A stretch of 64,000 bases of DNA from positions 60,466,486 through 60,530,485 of the forward strand of contig CATQJL010000305.1 of the NCBI GenBank assembly GCA_958299035.1, in the 5' to 3' direction. Positions 9,688 to 18,519 of this stretch are shown piece by piece (positions within the stretch are counted from its first letter, which is position 1; the number at the start of each line of letters is the position of its first letter). Source of the stretch: Cylicocyclus nassatus. Taxonomy: Eukaryota; Nematoda; Chromadorea; Rhabditida; Strongylidae. Below the pieces are notes generated by a model, which worked only from the letters and a program-made list of their open reading frames with translations, did not search any database and was not told the DNA's origin. Made by a program: the position numbers and the translations under genes.

Positions 9688-9876
9688 AGAACTGATATAG
9701 ACTATTATATTATATAAATGCACGTATTATACAGCATACTTACAAAATCACACTGCCTTATTCGCTGTTTTCAATCAAAAAAGTAGGTATATAAATGCAA
9801 GAATATACGCGAGAGGAGAGAAGATAGAGTCAGTGTGTAAAATCTAGTACCTCGTTTGCTAACATCTGCCAATATA

Positions 9877-10554
9877 CAGGGTGTCCGTAAAAAATGTGCC
9901 TACTGTTTGATTGTGAATAACTCTCTTCTAACGAAGTCTTTCGAGAAGCTTTAGGCACCATTTTGTAAAGCGAGGTTCAACTTAGATTTGCAGTATAGAG
10001 CGAATCACCGAGCTCTTTTTATTACTGTAGGATTACGGTAGGAACTTTCAGCATATGGAACCATCGTGAAATATGCCGCCTGACAAAACTTTTTTCAAAA
10101 AATCTGAAAAATCGTGTACTAGGGTTTTCGCGCACGCTGATTCCACTACACAACATTTTACGGGTGTTTTCAGCTTTTTTGACGGTGTAATCACATTTCT
10201 GAAAAATCCTGGAAATTTAATTATTACGGTTCACCTGGGTAACTTAGGAAAGAGGCACCACAGTAAAGTTTAAATTTCATATTCGAAAAGAGCGGCTTCC
10301 ATTACCATAGTGTAAGAATTTCCGGCTTGTTTGGTTATGTTCCGAGGCAGATTATGGCCTCCAAAGACCTAAAATCCTTGTCGAAGTTCCTACCGTAATC
10401 CTACAGTAATAAAAAGAGCTCGGTGATTCGCTCTATACTGCAAATCTAAGTTGAACCTCGCTCTACAAAATGGTGCCTAAAGTTTCTTGAAAGACTTCGT
10501 TAGAAGAGAGTTACTCACAATCAAACAGTAAGCACATTTTTTACGGACACCCTG
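9877..10554. mobile_element. CAGGG-TIR element, copy 1
   Basis: 678 bp, ends CAGGGTGTCCGTAAAAAATG and complement, TA at both flanks. TIRs extend about 150 bp (conserved AACTCTCTTCTAACGAAGTC and CTACAGTAAT motifs). No transposase. Related copies are at 46268-46947, 60773-61464, 42937-43605 (degenerate) and 5570-6165 (degenerate). The TA target suggests a Tc1/mariner-superfamily derivative. Confidence 0.88.
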
Positions 10555-10789
10555 TATACAAGCAAGTACGCGATATAGTATGAACTCTAACAAAGTTTTG
10601 TTGTGCGTTTTGCAAATGTGAGGTCAGACCTCGGGATGTTAGGTAGTAACACCACGAACCTAGTATTGTATAATTTATTGGAGGCTCCTAAAGTCTCTTC
10701 TCTTCTCTGACAACCTCTATTTTGCTACCTCTTGAAAAAATATTTTGCGCGTTTTCGCTAAAGCTTTACAACCAGTTCACTACGAACAA

Positions 10790-11295
10790 ACATATGCAGC
10801 TGACAAGGAAGGTCCTTTCAGTCAAATGGCCGTTTCAAATGAGCCCTATATCTCTTTGAAGAGCTGCGAATGCTGATTTCAAATCTGTTTTTATGATCTG
10901 CCAAACAGCTCTGCACGTCAAATTATAGGTGTTTTTGGAGCAGAAAATGAATGCAGAATATAGATAAAATCAACCGTTATAATCTTTTCAGCGCTCACGT
11001 AGAGCAATGTTGAGTTGAGTATATTAGACAGAAGTTACCCATCAAAGTGCTCCGATAACTAAAACTGAATGATTTGGGCAATGTTGGACATTTTTTGCTC
11101 GATTTGCACATTCAATTTTTCATCCTTAGAAATGCTCATAACTCGGCATCCAGAGGCGTTTGGCAGACAATGAAAACAGATTTGAAACTAACTTCGATGC
11201 TCTTCAAGGTGGTGTGCGCTCGGCACGAGCTGGCACCAAGGAAATTTCAAAACGAAGTCCTTTTTGATCTTGAAAATTTCGTACGAAGTCCCCCT
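10790..11295. repeat. Diverged foldback element
   Basis: The stretch GAAGAGC...TTTCAAATCTGTTTT...TGCCAAAC near 10855-10910 reappears inverted near 11135-11205. The arms are about 200 bp, with clear but imperfect complementarity; ends were not resolved. Confidence 0.5.
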
Positions 11296-11299
11296 TGAC

Positions 11300-11460
11300 C
11301 TGTTTTGAAGACCCATCATTATTTTTAGATCATGTAAAAATATGTAATAGGGTTTTCATGCATGCTGATTTCATGGAACAGTTTTTCCATGAAATCAGCA
11401 TGCATGGCTTTCTGAGCTTTTTAAGTGGTTGAATCACGTCCTGAGAAGCAGAAAAAGCAG
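11300..11460. repeat. Fragment related to CAGGG-TIR interior, with a perfect hairpin
   Basis: Motifs AATAGGGTTTTC, CTGATTTC and GAGCTTTTTAAGTGG parallel the interior of the element at 10125-10210. Inside, 11357-11378 and 11385-11406 are perfect 22-nt complements around a 6-nt loop. Confidence 0.55.
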
Positions 11461-13462
11461 TTTTTTCGACTGCGGAGCAGACCGAGTAATTTTCAGATGG
11501 CTATAAAACGCTGAAAAGAAACATTATGAAATTGTTTCTTCTCTGTATGTAAACTTTTACGCTGTAGATACTTTTTATGTAAAAAAGTATGAAAACTTAT
11601 GTGAGCTAAGTGTCGGTGTGCCAATTCAGAGAAAAGTTCAGCACGGCTTTCATTCACATAAACTTTCATAAATTTTTGAGCTATAGTTTGGGTCCCCCAA
11701 CGCGCATGAACACACCAAATTTGGTGTCATACTATTGCGTTCTGGCTGAAAACACCGCCTTCGTTTGTTTGATGCACAGCATGCCGGTGGCATGCCGGCG
11801 GCACCCTTGCGGCTCTTCTCCGCCCCAAACCGGAATACGACATCCCCTTTGCTTTCGCCCTAAAAACGATATCCAGCTTGAGCCGTGCCAGCTGTGCCGA
11901 GCCCTGGTGGTGTAGAAGTCATATTGAGAGGCCACTTCGACTAAAACCTCCCTTGTGAGATCCGCATGAATCCCGAAACATAGTCGGGAAAATCTATCAC
12001 CTCAGCCATGAAATGGTTTTGTTCTTGACAAAATTTGGAAAAAATGTAGCAGTTGTGCGCAACTCTCTGGGTATACGAACTTCAATGCCACGAGAGGTAA
12101 TAATCGTAGCTCTTTGATCTCATGTTCGTAATAGATGCCTCTTGGTCTTCTGTCAAATAGTTTCCATATGTTCAAGAATAAAGAACTCTGAACAAGTTGC
12201 AACAACCCTATACAATGTGAACTTGGGAGAGTTCCAAAGATTTTTTGCTGTATAATACCCCCTCATTTGTCAATGGAACCTCGGCGATGGCGGGGCTCCC
12301 AGACTTCGGGTCGCATCGCCATATGCTTCGAAGTGGACGAAATCTATATCCACGCGCATCACGTAACTCATTTGATGAGCCTTATCTTCCGATATATAAA
12401 AGTCCTTGTTTGCGGCAGTCCCAGGTAGGCAGTACATTATATCTTTCAGATTTTTGCTTCGAGTAAGTTACTAGTGCACAAATGGGTAATCTACCGAAAG
12501 CAAAAACTCACAAGTTTTGCGAGTGAAGACTCGTAGTGGCTGACTATCATGCAGCCACAGCACTTATACGTCTCATCTATATATGGAAAGCTGAGCTGAA
12601 TGGCGAAAACAGATTTCTACCTCTTTGAAGCAAGATACGGCGATGCGATGCGAAGTTCGGCGAACACCGATGTTGCGGTTTGTACGTAACATGAGCGGTT
12701 TTGTACACAGAACCGTAATAGGCTACTCCTTGATTTATTCGACCATAGCTCAACTATGTGCCATACCGAATGTACACTGATCTAATCGTGTCACTGTCGT
12801 CATGTCTACGAACTATGATCTTTTCGCTTCTCCTAGAATAGACGATTGTAGCGCTAGTAATCTAAATCTGCACCTTACGCCTGAAAACTTTCTTTTCAAA
12901 GTATTTCGCGCAATAACGCTTATTACAGACAGACCTTGGAAGCTCTAAACTTTAGAGTTAATCTTCCAGTGTTTATCCCCACATTTTATTATTACCATGT
13001 CATTATGTCGATGTACCTTTGCACAAGATAATCCAGGCGCTCCAGATTAATCTCAGGGATTATTGTAATCTTCTTTATCCCAAAGTGCGGATATGGGAAT
13101 ATGTTATAACAGTGCCGTCGGGACAACGAATTAGTGCAAAAGACTTAAGTGTTTCAAAACTATACATAAGTGCAATTTGTCGTTTCCCGGGCGATGTGAA
13201 CGAAAAAGTATTTTGCCAAAGTGCACAGGGCTTTCTCATTTCCGTTTTTTTAGTCTGGCGTTTTTGCTTAGCTGCTATAACTGGCTCTGCTAGATTTCAT
13301 AATTCCAGTATTCATGTTTTTCTGCAGTCCAGCATTTCACTCGTTTTGAGTCTCTTAACTCTCTTAACTCACCCGTAACCACAATTCTAGCAGGATAGCT
13401 TAAATTATTGTGTTTGATCATTTTCTTGCTCTAGAGAAGAGCATAGAAACTTCGAAAAGTTA
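11461..13462. other. Intergenic stretch, nothing recognised
   Basis: Unique-looking AT-rich sequence with a GC-richer patch at 11760-11910. Open frames up to 119 codons (13019-13378) have no recognisable motif, splice partner or similarity I can name. Confidence 0.6.
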
Positions 13463-13517
13463 CGGTATATTGTAATTGTGGTTCTGAGCCTTGACCCGAG
13501 ATTGTTAACACTTTATT

Positions 13518-13552
13518 GGCTGACGTTTCGGCAAGTCGCCTTCTTCAGAGCC
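13518..13552 (-). ncRNA. Hammerhead-ribozyme-like motif in Penelope terminal repeat (copy A)
   Basis: On the minus strand: stem I GGCU/AGCC, then CUGAAGA (fits the CUGANGA core), one extra A, stem II GGC/GCC around GACUU, then GAA, a palindromic ACGU for a minimal stem III, and C at the cleavage position. Penelope-like elements are known to carry hammerhead ribozymes. The extra A after the core is a departure from the canonical form, so activity is uncertain. Confidence 0.5.
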
Positions 13553-13754
13553 TGGAATGGACAGTACGACTTGCAAACTATTCGATCAAACGTCTCTGCA
13601 GCCATGCAAACAAAACTCTAAGGCTTCGGTAGATAGTAACTAGCTGCCTAACCAAGCACTCACCTTTTGAAAACGCCGATAGAGTTCTAATGCCAGAGCG
13701 AGAGTAGAATGACTGAATGCATATGCCACGGCTATTTATAACGTCTCCGCCGGG

Positions 13755-14204
13755 TCAGAAGATCTGACCCAGGTAGGGAGCGAGCTCACGTGTGATGGCT
13801 AGGCATTCTTCCTTGCGATTCATTTTAGGGCTTTTGGCGTGAATCCAAAATGCCTCTAAACATTTGCGAGCCGATGTTTGTAATTCATACGGTAATATTC
13901 TCACTGTGACTTCGAAATTTGTCTCCGCGTATTTTAGCGCCCTGTGAGTGCCTAGTGGGGTGGAGGTTCGTGATCTATCTTTGCCGTCTAAGTGCTCTCT
14001 TATGCGAACACATAGCTGCCGCGCTGTCTCGCCTATGTACTCGTCGCCGCAGCTCGCGCAGGTGATAAGATAGACGACCCCCGTCGCCATGCAATCCCCG
14101 CCCCTGCCCCCAGGGCAGATGATGCAGTTGGGCGTAGTGCAGCCGCGATCATAGATACGATTGCGCACCAAAATGCTTTTAAGATTATTTGGGGGTATTT
14201 CCAC
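13755..14204 (-). pseudogene. Penelope-like GIY-YIG endonuclease, C-terminal part (149 codons)
   Basis: C-terminal endonuclease of a Penelope-like retroelement. Residues 22-38 hold the Cys cluster (CTTPNCIIC...C) that precedes the nuclease in this family. The GIY-like strand is GVVYLITC at 42-49, and YIGET at 56-60 is the YIG half, followed by RIREHLDG at 67-74. Near the end is KMNRKEECLAITRELAP. The RT domain is missing upstream, so this is a 5'-truncated copy; the reading frame itself is intact. Present to the left is the 3' repeat. Confidence 0.88.
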
Positions 14205-14300
14205 AATCGTAACTGTACAAGGCTCAGAACCACAACTACAATATCAACACCATGCCGAGATTCATAGAGAGTCGCACGTTCCAGTTACGGTATACTTTGA

Positions 14301-14912
14301 CAAAACAACGCAAATCACAAAGCAACTGTCAAGCATAAGCTTTTTTATACGCTTTAATTGTGGATGCAAGAGTTGATCTTGAATTAAACTCCTGTATATT
14401 AGCAATGATCGACCATTCGGGGTTTTGAAACTACAGTTCTTCCCTAAAATTTTCCCTTAATAAGCTCTCAACTTTCTTTTCATTCTGGAAATATCTTACA
14501 TTCTCAGAAGCATTAGTTCGGTACCTTTACATATTTCTTCATTTTCCTACATTTTTCTTTACAAGTATCATGCTTTGTTTCAGTTTTTCTCTCATTATGC
14601 TGCAAAAGTTATTCATTCTATGGATTTTGACTGCTTTTTCACAAGGAGAAATGGAACTGGGCAGTAAGTTTTTGGTTTATATATGGTTGGTTTCATGCAC
14701 TCTATCTGCTTATGAAATAAGATTTTGCACATTAAAGAAGGAATATATTCCAGTGGCACAAAAAATCTCTTAAATCATCCTGAAAATTGCTTCGGCTCTT
14801 TAGGAACAAGGTGGCTTGCTTAGCGCCAATAGTTGAAATTTTCAAATGGAGTTATGAGCTGCACCTGTATTAGCGAAAATATAAAATGGGTCAGTCATAA
14901 TTCATACCTTAT
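14301..14912. other. Spacer between Penelope copies, nothing recognised
   Basis: About 600 bp of AT-rich sequence. The 67-codon frame at 14570-14773 has no recognisable feature. Confidence 0.6.
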
Positions 14913-14958
14913 GTGCAGTTGTTAAGCCTTTACCAAGATTGTTACAACTCTTTTATTA

Positions 14959-14994
14959 GGCTTACGTTTCGGCTGATTCGCCTTCTTCAGAGCC
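14959..14994 (-). ncRNA. Hammerhead-like motif, inverted left repeat of copy B
   Basis: The 36-nt complement of 16211-16246: stem I GGCU/AGCC, core CUGAAGA, stem II GGC/GCC with a six-base loop, GAA, ACGU, cleavage-position A. It lies in reverse orientation to the coding strand of copy B. Confidence 0.45.
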
Positions 14995-16061
14995 AACGCT
15001 TGGCACCTGCCTTAGCTATAAGCTTCATGTCCAAAATAGAAAATTGCGTAATTTCCCGCGGACCCACCCTCTACTGCCGCTACATCGATGATTGTCTCAT
15101 CGTTTGTCCCACACAGGCAGAAATGGATGTCTGCTTCGATCTACTCAACAAGCAATCAGCTGACATAAGGTTCACCAGGGAAAGACCAAAAGACGACTGG
15201 TTGCCATTCCTCAATGTTCAGATAAGCCTGAATAGGGGGGAATGTAAAACTAGCTGGTACAGGAAGCCCACTAGCAAAAATATCTTGATACACTACTCAT
15301 CTGCACATCCTATCCGTACAAAAACCAGCGTGATTGGAAATATGCTTCGTACGGCCAAGAGGGTGTCATCTGATGGCATTCTTAAAGCCGCATCAGTCAG
15401 TAAGGCACTCCAGATTGCGCAAGCTAACGGATATGAGCCCAGAAAAGTAGTGCGGCGCGCGGTCAGGCTGCAGAGGGAACCTAGTGATAAGGTACCGTTT
15501 TGTTTCCCCTTCATCTCGGACAGGCTGAGCAGCGCAATTAGGACGTGTGTGCGAAAGGCAGGCCTGCAGGATTTGTTGCGAGTTGTCGAATTGCCTCCCC
15601 AAAACCTAAAGCGGCGCTTAGTAAGAAATAGAGCATACGATAAGGCCTGCACAACAACAGATTGCGTTATATGCGCTACCAATAAACAAGGGGACTGTAT
15701 GTGCGCAGGTGTGATCTATCTCTTGACTTGTAAATCATGTGGCGAGGAGTACGGCGAGACGGGTAGGCCACTATGTCTGAGAATCAAAGAACACATGGAC
15801 GGGATGCGTAGATCGAGATTATCCACGCCCCTAGGCACGCACCGTAAGCAGCGCCATCAAAACGCAGAATTTGATATCTCTATATCAATTCTGTCACGAG
15901 AATCAGAAGTGGCGGCGCGAAAAACATTAGAAGCCTGCTGGATTTCCGCTAGGAATCCAAAAATGAATAGGAAAGAGGAATGCATCGCCATCACAAACGA
16001 ACTCGCGCCGTTCCTGGAGTTATGCGGGTTTGACCAACACCCTCATACCCAGGTGCCGTAG
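14995..16061 (+). pseudogene. Penelope-like reverse transcriptase end plus GIY-YIG endonuclease
   Basis: The open frame runs from 14913, but its first 27 codons are the inverted terminal repeat; element-derived coding begins near 14995. In that numbering, residues 34-60 are the RT palm (FMSKIE, LYCRYIDDC with catalytic YIDD at 57-60). Residues 97-120 (WLPFLNVQI, SWYRKPT) are the usual downstream block. The Cys cluster is at 246-262, the GIY strand GVIYLLTC at 266-273 and RIKEHMDG near 290. The YIG motif reads EEYGET: the Ile between Tyr and Gly is missing (3-bp deletion) compared with YIGET in copy A. The RT fingers are absent, so the copy is dead. Confidence 0.88.
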
Positions 16062-16210
16062 CTCATTAGTCACTCAACGCATGTCAGTGGTGGTCTGCAG
16101 TCCTCACTCGGCAGGTTTAAGGTGAGCTGTCTATAGGCATTCACAACTTTCCCTTTTCCTGTGACGATAAGACAACTGGAGGGTAGATTTCATTTACTGC
16201 TCACTTTTTA

Positions 16211-16246
16211 GGCTCTGAAGAAGGCGAATCAGCCGAAACGTAAGCC
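16211..16246 (+). ncRNA. Hammerhead-like motif, right repeat of copy B
   Basis: Same elements in plus orientation, downstream of the endonuclease stop codon. The stem I arms are exactly complementary in all three copies while the stem II loop differs (GACUU against GAAUCA), as expected for a structured RNA. It has the same extra A after CUGAAGA. Confidence 0.5.
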
Positions 16247-16340
16247 TAATAAAAGAGTTGTAACAATCTTGGTAAAGGCTTAACAACTGCACATAAGGAT
16301 TCATCACCATGCCAAGATTCATTCAAAGCCGAACATGGGA

Positions 16341-18519
16341 TAATTCATACCGCTTGGACATTCATAACAAACTTCTTTCATTTTCGCCGCCTGCTCTCCT
16401 TTAGTCTGAGCTATTTGATTCAAACTCAATTTCCATTTTGAATATCTAGTTTTAGTTAAAGATTGCTTCTCTAACCTCGAAACCTTAACCTAAATCTTAT
16501 ATCAACTCAAAATTAATCACACATTTTTCATTTTTTTGCAACCTTCCTGCTCCCATCGTTATAACTTTTTTGAACCAAAGAGCTTCTGATATGACTGAGC
16601 ATACCACAAACACACCTCCACAAACAATAGTAAGGAAAGCCATCATATATATTTGCTCTAGTTTTACATTTGGCCTAGCAATGCAGCCAGGCGGAAAAGT
16701 GTGCCTGTTTTCCTCTGCGGCCACATTTTCAGCTTAGGCAATGTCTTGACTGACTTTACCAATAAACTATAAATGAACCAAATAGCTACGCATTAATTCA
16801 AGCTGTTGATCAGAAACGGGATTTTCGACGCTTCAGATTTCTATGTATATTATAATATCGTTAAAAGGCTGAATTGCTGGATTTATCCATCAAAACCCTC
16901 ATAAAAACTTGAGAAATGATTCCGCATACAGATTTTGTGCATACTACTTTGTTGCGAAAAAAGATGAAGGCTTTGATATAACTTTTTCAGAAACGCTGAA
17001 ACCTCAATTACTGTAATACATGATCATTTTCAAGTTCATAATTTTCTAATGAGTCCCAATATGCAGTTATAGAGGGAAGTGAGAGAATCGCTCTAACTTG
17101 AGAATCTTGATGACTGAAAGAATGCGATTACGGTATTCTTGCCACCTGACAGCAAATTTTATATCCTGGAACAAAGTTCCTCCAATCTTTTGCATTGCTT
17201 AAAAAAGTTGAATGAATGCGTAATTACAATATGGACTTCGACTTAATAAAGATAATATCAATGTAGGCACATGAACAAAATCCGTAAAAGATATGTCGTT
17301 ATTGCTGCACTCAATAGTTGGATGTTGCTTCAAGTTGGTCTCAAGTATGGTTTATAAACACTAGTCATATATTTAAGAAATGCATTTCACATTTGTGCAA
17401 CATCCACAATTCCAGCAGTCACGCTCAGAATGAATCTCGTGTGCTTGGAGCCAAACATCTCGTTTAATTATCTTAGCATCAATTTTGTTCCAAACAATGA
17501 TCTGACGGACGAGCGTAAGTTTTTCAAACCAGTTTGACCTTCGCCCTATGCTGGACGATGACTTTTGCAGAACGGACAATACTGTCACGCATTCCTGAGA
17601 ACGTGGAAAAGTCAATTACATCTACGGTTCCGTTTCAATCAAACTCTTTTTGTTAAATTTGATGGAATAATGTTTTCTATGTATTATGTCTGTCTATGTC
17701 TCTGCGGGTTCTATTTCAGTAGCTTAAAAAAAACTATTCATATTTGCCTTAACTTTTGGGTATGAGGTGTTTGCGTAACCTTTTGATTAAAACCGAATGT
17801 GTACTCTCAGTGGTGAAATTTCATGATAAGGTAGAGCACGTGATGTTTTTGGAAAGCCGATATTTACCTCATAATGTTTTATATTTGAGAATTTGGTCAG
17901 TTATCTTTCACTCAGTAATTTATATTGCATTCATGGTCGACTATAAAATAAAGCCCTTGAAGCCTACTCACATGCTAACATCGTCACTAAGTTCAGTTTT
18001 GTTGAAACGAAAAGCCCGAAACATTGTCCATTTCCAATTTACTTTCTTTGACACGTGTCGTCGGGCACTCGACAGATCTTGCTATTGCATACAACGAAAA
18101 TAAAGTCGCAAAACCACTTTCGATCGCGGAATGCGGATTTGATGTGAAGCTTGTTTTCAAAGAAAAAATTTTTATAAGCAACTGTTGTGCTGTTTCGTTA
18201 CGATAACCGCCATATCCAAAGAGTAATTTTGCTCAAGACATACTTGAAGAAAGGTTCGGTTCTCGTCTTTCCTTGATCATTAACCGGCGGCGCGGGAGCG
18301 AGATTTCGCAAGTCGACAATCGCCATATGAAGGTTGTCTCCAACAAGCGCCCTTAAAAAACCATTACAAAGGCTCTACCCTTATTGTTAGAATTTCAAAT
18401 AGTTCAAGCAACATAGTTTTGTATAAGTCCTCCCTTTTTCGTATTCCTCGACCAAAAAAGCAATTTAATATGCATCTTTGCAAAAAGCAATCAAGTAGCC
18501 TCTTTGCTGAATGACACAT
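16341..18519. other. Intergenic stretch, nothing recognised
   Basis: AT-rich. Frames up to 115 codons (17756-18103) exist on both strands without motifs, splice context or similarity I can name. Confidence 0.6.

Larger units (their letters stand above)
13463..14300 (-). mobile_element. Penelope-like element copy A, 5'-truncated
   Basis: Minus-strand remnant with the GIY-YIG endonuclease end of the ORF (13755-14204), a 3' region and a terminal repeat holding a hammerhead-like motif (13518-13552). The outer left sequence (the complement of AAGGCTCAGAACCACAATTA) is repeated in inverted orientation at 14217-14242, so the truncated copy is bounded by inverted terminal-repeat fragments. Beyond 14250 the plus strand reads CACCATGCCGAGATTC, the same junction found after copy B. 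Confidence 0.8.
14918..16340 (+). mobile_element. Penelope-like element copy B, 5'-truncated
   Basis: The left boundary 14918-14994 is the terminal repeat in minus orientation; the right 16211-16290 is the same repeat in plus orientation, about 75 bp and nearly identical. Between them is an open RT-endonuclease end (about 14989-16061) and a 3' UTR. After the right repeat the sequence CACCATGCCAAGATTC follows, also seen at the end of copy A. That may be the start of the next tandem unit, as Penelope copies often occur as partial tandems. Confidence 0.85.
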
